Notes under the pieces: generated by a model
What the model was told of the DNA's origin: nothing
The model's input: the letters and a program-made list of their open reading frames with translations, nothing else
The model's database searches: none
Shown: positions 43,000 to 54,080 of the stretch, piece after piece
Numbering within the stretch: the stretch's first letter is position 1
How the letters are laid out: each line of letters begins with the position of its first letter
Position numbers and translations under genes: made by a program
NCBI RefSeq assembly: GCF_031458135.1
Contig: NZ_JAVDXW010000001.1
Coordinates: forward strand, 1,240,001 to 1,304,000
Direction of reading: 5' to 3'
Length of the DNA: 64,000 nt
Source of the DNA: Haloactinomyces albus
GTDB lineage: Bacteria > Actinomycetota > Actinomycetes > Mycobacteriales > Pseudonocardiaceae

Positions 43000-43617
43000 T
43001 CAGTCGAACTGCGGCGCCTCGGTGCGGGTGCGCTTGAGCTCGAAGAAGTACGGGTACTCGGCCATCATCCGCGCGCCGTCGAAGAGCTTGCCCGCTTCCT
43101 CGCCGCGCGGGATCCGCGTGGTGATCGGGCCGAAGAAGGCCACCCCGTCGACGTGGATGGTCGGGGTGCCGACCTCGTCACCGACCGGATCCATTCCGGC
43201 ATGATGACTGGCCCGGAGTTCCTCGTCGTAGTCCTCGCTGTTCGCGGCCTTGGCCAAGGATTCCGGCAGCTCCACCTCGGCCAGCGAGTCGGAAATGACC
43301 TGGTCGAAGTCCCGGTTGCCCTCGTTGTGGATCCGCGTCCCCATCGCCGTGTACAGCGGTGCAAGCACCTCCTCACCGTGGTACTTGGCAGCGGCGATCG
43401 CCACCCGCACCGGCTTCCACGCCGCGCTCATCATCTCCTGGTACTCCTCGGGCATGTCACGACCCTCGTTGAGCACGGACAGACTCATCACACGGAAGTG
43501 CAGGTCGATGTCACGGACCTGCTGCACCTCCAGGATCCAACGCGACGACACCCAGGCGAACGGGCAGATGGGATCGAAGTAGAAGTCGACCCTCGGCGTG
43601 TGGTCGGTAGCGGTCAT
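43000..43617 (-). CDS. Rv2466c-type mycothiol-linked DsbA-fold protein with CPFA active site
   Basis: 205 residues, close to M. tuberculosis Rv2466c along its length: [59 protein letters not shown], ending [11 protein letters not shown]. Rv2466c is a mycothiol-dependent oxidoreductase that also reduces nitro-prodrugs. Where it has the dithiol CPWC, this protein has CPFA (C18, A21), so only one active-site thiol remains. A mono-thiol, mycothiol-mediated cycle is implied. pepN is divergent from it, as in mycobacteria. Confidence 0.92.
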   Translation of the reverse strand: MTATDHTPRVDFYFDPICPFAWVSSRWILEVQQVRDIDLHFRVMSLSVLNEGRDMPEEYQEMMSAAWKPVRVAIAAAKYHGEEVLAPLYTAMGTRIHNEGNRDFDQVISDSLAEVELPESLAKAANSEDYDEELRASHHAGMDPVGDEVGTPTIHVDGVAFFGPITTRIPRGEEAGKLFDGARMMAEYPYFFELKRTRTEAPQFD

Positions 43618-43644
43618 TTCGGATCTCCCTCGACGTTGCCGATC

Positions 43645-43700
43645 GGGTTCGGGCCGACCGGGTTCGGGCCGACCGGGTTCGGGCCGACCGGGTTCGGCCG
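43645..43700. repeat. 15-bp tandem repeat in the leader of the Rv2466c-like gene
   Basis: GGGTTCGGGCCGACC three times exactly from 43645 to 43689, plus a partial fourth copy. It begins 28 bases upstream of the ATG on the minus strand. Read in frame it would give repeated GRPEP, but no ribosome site supports a longer protein. Confidence 0.75.
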
Positions 43701-43884
43701 GTACAGGACTGCGTCCTTTTCCGGAACAACCCGCAACCCCTCCCGTGTCTTCCCGAACACGACGACACACGATCAACTCCGGCCGCCCGGGCGCGCGAGC
43801 GGGCGGATACGTGATTGGATGCCTGCATCCTTGCCAATGCGACGCCGAGGAACCGGCATCGATCGACGATCAACGAGGTGATCC

Positions 43885-46482
<2,598 letters not shown>

Positions 46483-46497
46483 AGCAGCGGTTCCACA

Positions 46498-46537
46498 GCG
46501 TGAGCGGGGTTTCTTCTCCGAAGAACTCCGCTCACGC
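46498..46537 (+). terminator. Terminator after pepN
   Basis: GCGTGAGCGG (46498-46507) pairs with CCGCTCACGC (46528-46537); the inner GTTTCTTC/GAAGAAC extends the stem. It lies 16 bases after the pepN stop. Confidence 0.8.
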
Positions 46538-46606
46538 GGCACATCCGCTTGATCACTGCGGGTAAGCTACAGGATCGCACCCGATCCGGCGAGCAGTGGA
46601 GCGGCG

Positions 46607-47359
46607 ATGCCCGAGTTGATTACCGCGATTGCCACACTCCTGTGGCCGCTGCTCATGCTGATGGTGCTGCTCGTCTTCCGACGTGCGATCGGCCGGGTGC
46701 TGCACACTGCCGAGAAACGCGAGCTGGAGTTCGACATCGGTGGTCAGCGACTGACCCTGCACGAGCTCAACGACCAGCAGAACGAGATGATTCAGGATCT
46801 GCAGCGCCAGTTGAGCACGGTGAGCAAGAAACTCGACGAGCGCGAGCGTGCTCTCGCGGAAACGGCGGAACCACCCGCAGCCGGGCGGGAAAGCCACGAG
46901 ACTCACGAGCACGCCGAGCAGGCACCGCCGGAGTCCGCCGAGGTCGACGCCGAGCTGCCCCCGGTGCAGGCACCCACCGGCTCGGAGCCGTTCGCGGTTC
47001 TGTGGGTGGCCGACCGGCCGGAGAACCACGCGCTGCTCGTGGGGCAACTCCGCGACAACGGGGTCCGCGTGACCGCCGCCTCGACCACCGCCGAGGCGAT
47101 CGCCGAAGTCGCGGAGCGGCCCTACCGGCTCATCGTCTCGGACATGGCCCGCAGAGAAGAGGACCGGCACCACGTGGATGCGGGGCTGTCTCTGCTACGC
47201 GAGCTACGCGACCTCGGCGTGGACACTCCCGTGATCGTGTTCAGCGGGCAACGCGGACAGCTGCAATACGGTGGCCAGGCCCGCCAGCTCGGCGCCGTGG
47301 CCACGACATCCTCGACGTACGAGATGTTCCGGCATTTCCAGAACTTCGACCTGCTTTAA
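46607..47359 (+). CDS. Membrane-anchored receiver-like protein
   Basis: 250 residues. An N-terminal membrane helix (about 5-25, IATLLWPLLMLMVLLVFRRA) and a coiled coil (about 55-90) lead to a receiver-like domain (about 127-248): FAVLWVADRPENHALLVGQL, helices, IVSDMARRE with a possible phospho-acceptor Asp, and TPVIVFSG. The conserved Lys near the end of receiver domains is not evident; GAVATTSSTYEMF stands there. No histidine kinase is nearby. It could be a phosphorylation-independent receiver that relays a membrane signal. Not part of the mycobacterial order as I recall it. Confidence 0.7.
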   Translation: MPELITAIATLLWPLLMLMVLLVFRRAIGRVLHTAEKRELEFDIGGQRLTLHELNDQQNEMIQDLQRQLSTVSKKLDERERALAETAEPPAAGRESHETHEHAEQAPPESAEVDAELPPVQAPTGSEPFAVLWVADRPENHALLVGQLRDNGVRVTAASTTAEAIAEVAERPYRLIVSDMARREEDRHHVDAGLSLLRELRDLGVDTPVIVFSGQRGQLQYGGQARQLGAVATTSSTYEMFRHFQNFDLL

Positions 47360-47384
47360 ACCGAGCATGGCCGCCACGGACGTC

Positions 47385-47912
47385 TCAGTGGTGGCCGGGG
47401 GCACCCTCGCCGGAAACCCGGGTGCCTGCGGCGTCCGAGAGCATCCGCAACGCGCTGACAAGCCCCTCGATCAGGTTGCCCTCCTTGAACGAGGCCACCA
47501 TGCTCATGACCGCCAGGTTGCAGGTTCGGTCCGGCACTCGACGGTATGCCTCCGCCCCGGTGACGATCTCGATCCGGCGCTGGCCCGGTGACACGGCGAT
47601 CAGAACACCCGCATCGGCCCGGTCTCCCAGATTCGCGTGGATCTTCTCGGCATGCTCGCGGGTCTGCTCCTCCAGCTCACCGAGGTAGATGGCGAACTCC
47701 AGACCGGTCGTCCGGCTGGACAGCGTCAGCGCCTCGTCCAAACGTGCGAGCTGGGCGTGCCCGAAGGGCAGGTTCGCCTTTTCCGGTTCGATCCGGCGAG
47801 CGATCGAGAGGCGGCCCGTGGCCATGAGCGCCTCACCGCTGGCCAGTTCGTCGGACTGCCGCACACCGGATCGCCCCTCGTCGGGCGTCTCGGCGATCTC
47901 ACCAGTTGCCAC
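47385..47912 (-). CDS. DUF5130 (TPM-like) protein, Rv2468c equivalent
   Basis: 175 residues from GTG with GGGGAGG five bases upstream. The core LDEALTLSSRTTGLEFAIYL, then DAGVLIAVSPGQRRIEIVTG and a late helical part, is a TPM-like domain of the DUF5130 family. It follows the CtaJ-like gene with a 14-base overlap. Function unknown. Its place after pepN matches Rv2468c. Confidence 0.82.
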   Translation of the reverse strand: MATGEIAETPDEGRSGVRQSDELASGEALMATGRLSIARRIEPEKANLPFGHAQLARLDEALTLSSRTTGLEFAIYLGELEEQTREHAEKIHANLGDRADAGVLIAVSPGQRRIEIVTGAEAYRRVPDRTCNLAVMSMVASFKEGNLIEGLVSALRMLSDAAGTRVSGEGAPGHH

Positions 47913-48153
47913 GTGCGCCTCCCCGAGCGGTGCTGAGCTGTGCCTCCGACGCGGTGCTCTCCTCCGCTCCCGGTGGGCTGGTCGTACTCACGCCCGCAGG
48001 GTTGGCCACCCAGAACACCGGGGGAAAGTCCCACTCCTGGCCCGAGCGGTAGCGGGCACGGGTGATCCTCGGCCACAACACAAGGAGCGAGACCAGGCCA
48101 TAAACGGCCGCAGGGGTCAGCACCAAGATGAGCAAGGTCTCCACAGCAGTCAC
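47899..48153 (-). CDS. ctaJ: CtaJ-like cytochrome aa3 oxidase subunit
   Basis: 84 residues from GTG (VTAVETLLILVLTPAAVYGL). One membrane helix, then RYRSGQEWDFPPVFWVANPA, the pattern of the small actinobacterial subunit CtaJ of the III2-IV2 respiratory supercomplex. An ATG at 48204 would add 17 residues that are not membrane-like. I prefer the GTG: a TTGACC...GATACC promoter lies just upstream and there is no ribosome site, suggesting a leaderless message. CtaJ in mycobacteria lies at this place between the DUF5130 and HNH genes, as I recall. Confidence 0.62.
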   Translation of the reverse strand: MTAVETLLILVLTPAAVYGLVSLLVLWPRITRARYRSGQEWDFPPVFWVANPAGVSTTSPPGAEESTASEAQLSTARGGARGNW

Positions 48154-48537
48154 ACCAAGACGGTATCCGATCGGGTTGCTCGGCTGGTCAAGACCTGTGG
48201 GCATGCCACATCACAGGGCGGCGATCGCCGCGTGTTCCCCAACACGCACAGCAACTCGTAGCCAGGTCATCTCAGCCTCCATCACCTCAAGTGACAGAAA
48301 TCTCCAGCTTGGCACCATAAAACTACTCTTGGTTACTAGTAAGCGTGAGGAGCATCACCTAAACTAACTCGTCCAGGCTAGCTTCAACCGCCAGTCGGGT
48401 CCCCCGGAAGGCCGCCCCTGGCGGCCAACTTGGCGGATTGTTTCGACGAGGTTCCGGTTCTAACTTTCACCTGTATGGGTCTTGCATATTTGACCGGACA
48501 AGTTTCAAGCATGGTCTGCGCTTACAGGAGGCACACG
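48154..48537. promoter_or_regulatory. AT-richer divergent intergenic region
   Basis: 384 bases without a convincing gene between the divergent CtaJ-like and repeat-protein genes. It holds the TTGACC promoter for the former at its left edge and a GGCCGCC/GGCGGCC hairpin with a three-base loop at 48410-48426. Near the right edge a TTGACC (48490-48495) may be a -35 box for the plus-strand gene, without a clear -10. Confidence 0.4.
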
Positions 48538-48816
48538 ATGTCGAGCACCAAATCCGCCACCCACGGCCATGAGGTCACTCGTCCGAACTACCACACTCTC
48601 GTGGGAGGCGGTGTGCGTATCAGCGGTCGGCGACAGGAAGAAGCTCGGCCGGGAATCCGGACCAGCCGAGGCGGCCGAGGCGTCCGCATCAGCGGGACAT
48701 CGGGAGTACGCATCAGCGGTTGCGGGCGGAACCGCCGCCCCGGCAGCCGCAAACACAGCGCGGCCGGCACCGGAGCCCGGCACCGACCGGTTCAGGCGGC
48801 GGCTTCTCCCAGGTAG
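48538..48816 (+). CDS. Small basic protein with VRISG repeats
   Basis: 92 residues. AGGAGG seven bases before the ATG is one of the best ribosome sites in the window. The N terminus (MSSTKSATHGHEVTRPNYHT) is followed by three GVRISG motifs, at LVGGGVRISGRR, GGRGVRISGTS and SGVRISGCG, separated by Gly/Arg/Ser-rich spacers, and a basic tail. In the DNA the repeat is CGYATCAGCGG at 48616, 48685 and 48709. No family recognised. It overlaps the 3' end of the convergent HNH gene by 25 bases. Confidence 0.6.
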   Translation: MSSTKSATHGHEVTRPNYHTLVGGGVRISGRRQEEARPGIRTSRGGRGVRISGTSGVRISGCGRNRRPGSRKHSAAGTGARHRPVQAAASPR

Positions 48817-49445
48817 GGCAACCACAGCGGATCGGTCTCGGACAAACCCGCGATCAACCGCCAGTGCCGACCACGCGGAGCCCGCGGTGTCTCGGCCAAC
48901 CGCCAACCCAGTTCACGCAGGGTGTGATCGGCCTTACGGCGATTGCACTTGGTGCAGCACGCCACGCAGTTCTCCCACGAGTGAGCCCCTCCCCTGCTCC
49001 GGGGAACGACGTGGTCGATCGTCTCGGCACGCACACCGCAGTAGACACATCGGTGGTTGTCGCGGTGCATCAGTGCCGAGCGGCTCAACGGTACGCGTCC
49101 CCGATAGGGCACCTGGACGAAAGTGCTCAATCGGATCACGGACGGAACCTCGACGCTGCTCGTTGCCGAGTGCAGCATCAATCCCGCAGAGTCCCCGTGC
49201 ACCACTTCTGCTTTGCCACAGACCACCAGCACGATGGCCCTGCGCAGCGGAAGCGCCGTCAGCGGCTCGAAGGTCGTATTGAGCAGAAGTACGCGTCGCC
49301 TGCGCCAGGACAGCCCACCGTGGGCGGATGTCGGCTCCGGGGTGACCCTGTTCGCAGGTCCACTACCCCGGCCTTGCTGGCACGATGTCGCTCGCGACGT
49401 CAGCCCCGTGGCTGCGCCGAGCGGAGTCGGTTTTCGGTCGGGCAC
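48792..49445 (-). CDS. HNH endonuclease, Rv2469c equivalent
   Basis: 217 residues from GTG, fixed by GGAGGT six bases upstream. The conserved RRRVLLLNTTFEPLTALPLR and the AIVLVVCGKAEVVH strands precede an HNH nuclease domain: CVYCGVRAETIDHVVPRSRG, then CVACCTKCNRRKADHT, with two C-x2-C pairs for structural zinc. This matches the chromosomal HNH protein beside glbO in mycobacteria. Housekeeping role not known. Divergent from the prolyl oligopeptidase gene. Confidence 0.92.
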   Translation of the reverse strand: MPDRKPTPLGAATGLTSRATSCQQGRGSGPANRVTPEPTSAHGGLSWRRRRVLLLNTTFEPLTALPLRRAIVLVVCGKAEVVHGDSAGLMLHSATSSVEVPSVIRLSTFVQVPYRGRVPLSRSALMHRDNHRCVYCGVRAETIDHVVPRSRGGAHSWENCVACCTKCNRRKADHTLRELGWRLAETPRAPRGRHWRLIAGLSETDPLWLPYLGEAAA

Positions 49446-49672
49446 TCGACCACCTCCACCGGTTACCGAGCAATAGTCGAACACAAAACCCACCCGGAAT
49501 GCACGCGTGATCCGCATCGCATCACATCGATAATGTCAAAATTTCTCGAACGAAGGTCGAACACGGGACAAACGACATCCGAGCAACCCCCCGAAATCCC
49601 GATAACGATGATCGAATCGGATGCAGCAGACCCGACACGAATCCACCCTGCGCGTGCCCATCCGTATCGTCG

Positions 49673-51814
49673 GTGGATGTGAGTGACGTTCAGCCCGTGC
49701 CCCAGCCCCACCCCGCTGCCCGGCCCTATCCTGATACCGAGCGTGCGGAGACCGTGGAGTCGCTCCACGGCCACCGTGTTGCCGACCCGTACCGGTGGCT
49801 CGAAGACACCGAGGACCCACGCACCCCTGCGTGGTCCCGAGCACAGGACGAACTCGCTCGCGGCCGGCTCGACGCGCTGCCGGGCCGGGAGACTGCGGCG
49901 GACAGCATGCGATCGCTTCTCCAAGCCGGTTCGGTCTCCGCACCGGTATGGCGCGCCGGTCGGGCGTTTTTCACCCGGCGCGCACCGGAGCAGGAGTTTC
50001 CGGTCTTGTATGTCCGCGACAGCGACGGCACGGAGCGGACCCTGCTCGATGTCACCGACCTCGATCCCTCCGGTCTGACGACGCTGGACCGCTGGTCGGC
50101 GAGCCTGGAGGGCGATCGGCTCGCTTACCAGGTCTCGGCAGGCGGCGACGAGGAGTCCTTGCTTTACGTACTCGACGTGGCCGGCGGAGAGCTGCTCGAC
50201 GGACCGATCGATCGGTGCCGGTATTCCTCGATCGGGTGGCTGCCCGGGGGCGACGAGTTCTTCTACATCCGCAGACTGCCTCCCGAATCGGTACCCGAGG
50301 ACGAACAGCAGTTCCACCGCAGAGTGTGGCGCCACCGGGTCGGTACCTCTCCGGACGAGGACCTGCTCATCCACGGTGCAGGTCTGCACCACACGTTCTT
50401 CTTCGACGCGAGTGTGTCGCGGGACGGGCGCTGGCTGCTCATCCACGGCAGCCCCGGCACGGCCCGGCGAGACTCGGTGTGGATCGCCGACCTCTCCCGC
50501 AGCGGCACGGTGCCCCGTCTGCACCGGATTCTCGACACCTCCGAGGAGGTCCGCGCCTCCGCGTGGGTGGAGCGCGACGGGCGGATGTACGTGCAGACGA
50601 CGCTGAACGCCGCACGCTGGCGGCTGTGCGTGGCCGATCCGGAACATCCCGATCCGGCGAACTGGACGGAGTTGATCGCCGAGGACTCCGACTCCGTCCT
50701 GGAAGCCGTCCGCTGGTTCGATCCGGGTGACGAGGCCCCGCGGCTGGTGGTGCTGCGGACACGCCATGCCGTATCCGAAGTGACGCTGCACGATCCCGCA
50801 ACCGGTACCCGAACCGGCACGGTTCCACTACCGGGTACCGGCCAGGTGACCGCCCTGACCACGGTCGACGAGCACACCGGCACCGATCGCGATCGCCTGT
50901 GGATCGGCTGGACCGACTTCACCACTCCTCCGTGCGTGCACTGCTACTCGCAGGCGGCGGGAAGGACCGCGCTCGTCGAGCAGGCGCCCGGCACACGGGA
51001 TTCCACTGCGGTGTACACCCGTCAGGTCAGCTACGCCTCCGCGGACGGCACCACGGTGCGGATGTTCGTCCTCAGCCCGACACCCGACCCCGATGCGACC
51101 CGCCCGGCCCTGATGACCGGGTACGGAGGTTTCTCCCTGCCGATGGAGCCCGGCTACTCCCCGACCGCGCTGGCCTGGGTCACCGCGGGCGGCGTATGGG
51201 CGCTGCCGTGCCTGCGGGGTGGCGGTGAGGAGGGTGAGCACTGGCACCGCGCGGGCATGCGCGAGAGCAAGCAGAACGTGTTCGACGACTTCCACGCCGC
51301 AGCCGAGCACCTCGTGACACACGGCTGGACCACGCCGGAGCAGCTCGCGATCACCGGCGGCTCCAACGGCGGACTGCTGGTGGGGGCCGCACTGACGCAG
51401 CGTCCCGACCTGTACCGGGCAGTGGTGTGCTCAGCGCCCCTGCTCGACATGGTGCGCTACGAGAATTTCCTGCTCGGACGGCTCTGGAGCGAGGAGTACG
51501 GCTCCGCCGACGATCCCGAGGAACTCGGGTGGCTGTTGTCCTACTCGCCGTACCACAACGTGCGGGAACGGACCGACTACCCCTCGGTGCTGTTCACGGT
51601 GTTCGAATCGGACACACGCGTGGATCCCGGTCATGCCCGCAAGATGTGTGCTGCACTCCAGCACGCGACGGCATCCGACCCGAACAAACGCCCGATACTT
51701 CTGCGCAGGGAAACCGAGGTAGGTCATTCCGCTCGCTCGGTGTCGCGTACGGTGGGGTTGGCAACCGACCAGCTCACCTTTCTGGCGGAGGCGACGGGAC
51801 TCCCTCTGGAGTAG
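49673..51814 (+). CDS. Prolyl oligopeptidase family serine protease (S9A)
   Basis: 713 residues. An N-terminal ESLHGHRVADPYRWLEDTED region precedes the beta-propeller (about 75-440), then the alpha/beta hydrolase domain with Ser564 (ITGGSNGGLLVG), Asp647 (FESDTRVDPG) and His685 (TEVGHSA). Cuts peptides after Pro or basic residues depending on subfamily; the propeller limits substrate size. No signal peptide. GTG start, with a second GTG two codons on. Confidence 0.92.
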   Translation: MDVSDVQPVPQPHPAARPYPDTERAETVESLHGHRVADPYRWLEDTEDPRTPAWSRAQDELARGRLDALPGRETAADSMRSLLQAGSVSAPVWRAGRAFFTRRAPEQEFPVLYVRDSDGTERTLLDVTDLDPSGLTTLDRWSASLEGDRLAYQVSAGGDEESLLYVLDVAGGELLDGPIDRCRYSSIGWLPGGDEFFYIRRLPPESVPEDEQQFHRRVWRHRVGTSPDEDLLIHGAGLHHTFFFDASVSRDGRWLLIHGSPGTARRDSVWIADLSRSGTVPRLHRILDTSEEVRASAWVERDGRMYVQTTLNAARWRLCVADPEHPDPANWTELIAEDSDSVLEAVRWFDPGDEAPRLVVLRTRHAVSEVTLHDPATGTRTGTVPLPGTGQVTALTTVDEHTGTDRDRLWIGWTDFTTPPCVHCYSQAAGRTALVEQAPGTRDSTAVYTRQVSYASADGTTVRMFVLSPTPDPDATRPALMTGYGGFSLPMEPGYSPTALAWVTAGGVWALPCLRGGGEEGEHWHRAGMRESKQNVFDDFHAAAEHLVTHGWTTPEQLAITGGSNGGLLVGAALTQRPDLYRAVVCSAPLLDMVRYENFLLGRLWSEEYGSADDPEELGWLLSYSPYHNVRERTDYPSVLFTVFESDTRVDPGHARKMCAALQHATASDPNKRPILLRRETEVGHSARSVSRTVGLATDQLTFLAEATGLPLE

Positions 51815-51976
51815 TCCCTCCGCGGCCGGTGCCGGTTCCCCCGGCCGGCACCGAAAGCCGACATCGTGGACGGCGGGGCGTTCACGAGGTCCGGGTGAGC
51901 ATGCGGATCGGTCCGCAAGCCGGATCATGTCTCGGTTCGCCCGACCCGCGAAGCCCCCCATGGAGCCCCCGAAACC

Positions 51977-52954
51977 ATGACCTCGTCCCTGTTATCCCAG
52001 CCCCGATGTGGCAATAAAAGCAATCTGTGCAACTGGATTCACCAGGTCACCGGGAACAACTGGCTGGCTGTCTACTCCGACATGCTGATCGCCAAGCCAC
52101 TGCAGATCCTGTTGATTCTGCTTGTCGCCCTGCTGCTGCGGTGGCTCGTACACCGCACGATCACTCGGTTGACCCGAGGTAACGGCACACCGCCGAAGCT
52201 GCTGCAACCGTTGCGGGAGCGTCAGGGTGAGGCGCTGTCCGGCGAGACGCTGGCGGAGCGGCGCAACCAGCGCGCGAGAACGATCGGCTCGGTGCTGAAG
52301 TCGCTGGCTTCGTTCATCATCTTCGGATTCGCCCTGGTATATGCCATGAAGGTGCTGGGCGTGGAGCTCGGGCCGCTGATCGCTTCGGCAGGGGTGGTCG
52401 GTGTCGCACTCGGTTTCGGCGCGCAGAACCTGGTGCGCGACTTCCTCTCCGGTATTTTCATGATGATCGAGGATCAGTACGGGGTCGGCGACTGGGTGGA
52501 TCTCGGCGAAGCCAGCGGTACGGTGGAAACCGTCGGTCTGCGGGTGACGACCTTGCGGGATGTCAACGGCACGGTCTGGTACGTGCGCAATGGCGAGATC
52601 CTGCGTGTCGGCAACTCGAGTCAGGGCTTCGCGATCGCGGTGGTGGATCTGCCGATCGCACACACCAGCGACGTGAAGAAGGCACAGGAGGTCGGGGCCA
52701 CCGTCGCCGCCGAGGCCTCCGCACACGAACCGCTGTCCTCGGAGGTGCTGGAGAAACCGGAAATGCTCGGGATCAACCAGATCACCTCCGACACGATCAC
52801 GCTGCGCTTGACCGCCAAGGTACGTCCTGGTCAGCAGTGGTCGGTGCAACGCAAGTTGCGTGCCGAGATCAAGCGCGCTTACGACGACGAGAACATCAAG
52901 CCGCCTTATCCGGCCGGTCGCGTGATGCCACACTTGGACGGGTACCAGTCATAA
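51977..52954 (+). CDS. Small-conductance mechanosensitive channel (MscS family)
   Basis: 325 residues. Membrane helices at about 30-55 ([18 protein letters not shown]), 105-128 ([20 protein letters not shown]) and the pore-lining helix [20 protein letters not shown]. The beta domain that follows has [20 protein letters not shown] and [14 protein letters not shown]. Releases solutes under osmotic downshock. The Cys in [10 protein letters not shown] near the start is unusual. Seventeen bases before glbO, so probably co-transcribed. Confidence 0.93.
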   Translation: MTSSLLSQPRCGNKSNLCNWIHQVTGNNWLAVYSDMLIAKPLQILLILLVALLLRWLVHRTITRLTRGNGTPPKLLQPLRERQGEALSGETLAERRNQRARTIGSVLKSLASFIIFGFALVYAMKVLGVELGPLIASAGVVGVALGFGAQNLVRDFLSGIFMMIEDQYGVGDWVDLGEASGTVETVGLRVTTLRDVNGTVWYVRNGEILRVGNSSQGFAIAVVDLPIAHTSDVKKAQEVGATVAAEASAHEPLSSEVLEKPEMLGINQITSDTITLRLTAKVRPGQQWSVQRKLRAEIKRAYDDENIKPPYPAGRVMPHLDGYQS

Positions 52955-52970
52955 CGCTCAGGGAGGGCGC

Positions 52971-53357
52971 GTGGGCACTCCGGAAACCTTCTACGAGCAG
53001 GTCGGCGGCGAAGCCACCTTCCACCGCATCGTGGCACGCTTCTACGCGGAGGTGGCCAAGGACGAACTGCTGCGACCGCTGTATCCGGAGGAGGACCTCA
53101 GCGGTGCCGAAGAGCGTCTGCGACTGTTCCTGATGCAGTACTGGGGTGGGCCGCACACCTACTCCGAACAGCGCGGCCATCCCCGGCTGCGGATGCGGCA
53201 CGCACCGTTCAAGATCGGACTCGCGGAGCGGGACGCCTGGCTGCGCTGTATGCGGATCGCACTCGACGAGGAAGTCGACCTCGCCCCCGAACACCGCGAT
53301 CAGCTCTGGCAGTACTTCGAAATGGCCGCCCACGGCATGGTCAACTCCTGGTTCTGA
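52971..53357 (+). CDS. glbO: Truncated hemoglobin O
   Basis: 128 residues, group II truncated hemoglobin. The proximal heme His is in [20 protein letters not shown], with the conserved Trp at helix G (DAWLRCM). Other marks are [19 protein letters not shown] and [17 protein letters not shown], giving the usual Tyr/Trp pocket. In mycobacteria this protein, GlbO (Rv2470), binds oxygen and supports respiration. GTG start. Confidence 0.95.
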   Translation: MGTPETFYEQVGGEATFHRIVARFYAEVAKDELLRPLYPEEDLSGAEERLRLFLMQYWGGPHTYSEQRGHPRLRMRHAPFKIGLAERDAWLRCMRIALDEEVDLAPEHRDQLWQYFEMAAHGMVNSWF

Positions 53358-53373
53358 GGTCTTCCCGGTCGGC

Positions 53374-53418
53374 CGGGGAGAGGGTTGAAGTCTTCCCGCA
53401 AACTTCAACCCCTCCCCG
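53374..53418. terminator. Bidirectional terminator between glbO and its convergent neighbour
   Basis: GGGTTGAAGT (53382-53391) pairs with ACTTCAACCC (53402-53411); CGGGGAGA and CTCCCCG extend the stem. It lies 17 bases after glbO and 29 bases after the convergent gene. Confidence 0.8.
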
Positions 53419-53446
53419 AGCACATCGAGGTCGCCTCTCGCCGGCC

Positions 53447-54073
53447 TCAGAACAGCAGCGGAAGCAGCGCATGGCGACGACGGGCCACCGCACCGAACCG
53501 GGAATCCAGCCGCAGCCACGAGTCGGTGGCGCTGACCCGCACCACCTCGCTCTCCGCCGGTGAGTTCACGAGGAATCCCATCCCGGACAGCACGAACAGG
53601 CAGCGCAGCGGGATCTTGACCTCGAACCCGGCGCCGTTGACGGTGAACACTTCCTGATCCATCAGCGAGGCGGGCGGGGTGCCCTTGGGACCCACATTGT
53701 CCTTGGCCAGGCCGACTCCCTGCTCGGCGACCTCTCCCACCAGCTTGGCGGGCAGGTCATCCACCCGCTTCCATCCCTCGGTGGGAGGCAGTTCGGAGCG
53801 CCACAGCAAGTCGCGCGGTGGCCCCGGATCCATCCTCGCGCCTCCCGCGACGGTCAGCGTCGCCAGCAGTTCGCTGCCCGACACGCTCAGGTCCGCGGGC
53901 TCGACCTCGCCGCTCACCGCCCTGGTGCACAACGCGTCGAACGGGGTCGCCGACCAGGCGTCGATCCGCCCGGTGTCACCACGCGCCCGCAGCCGGATCA
54001 CCGCCTGTTCATCCAACCGAACGGCTCGGGCCACGAACGCGCTGAGGTCGTCACGCTGGACCGCTTCGGACAT
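53447..54073 (-). CDS. Conserved protein, Rv2474c equivalent
   Basis: 208 residues from ATG (MSEAVQRDDLSAFVARAVRL). It has DEQAVIRLRARGDTGRIDAW and WRSELPPTEGWKRVDDLPAK, then a C-terminal strand-rich part ending RRHALLPLLF. I recognise the position and general pattern of the Rv2474c protein but no known domain. The next gene upstream ends seven bases before this start, so they form a pair. Confidence 0.78.
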   Translation of the reverse strand: MSEAVQRDDLSAFVARAVRLDEQAVIRLRARGDTGRIDAWSATPFDALCTRAVSGEVEPADLSVSGSELLATLTVAGGARMDPGPPRDLLWRSELPPTEGWKRVDDLPAKLVGEVAEQGVGLAKDNVGPKGTPPASLMDQEVFTVNGAGFEVKIPLRCLFVLSGMGFLVNSPAESEVVRVSATDSWLRLDSRFGAVARRRHALLPLLF

Positions 54074-54080
54074 CCGCAAC

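Noticed and set aside
43618-43776. N-terminal extension of the Rv2466c-like protein through GRPEP repeats
   Set aside because: The family starts near [15 protein letters not shown]; no ribosome site supports the longer form and the repeat is a DNA-level tandem array.
48588-48770. Minus-strand frame with PLMRTP repeats
   Set aside because: It is the complement of the VRISG repeats. The plus-strand frame has the strong ribosome site and the minus frame has none.
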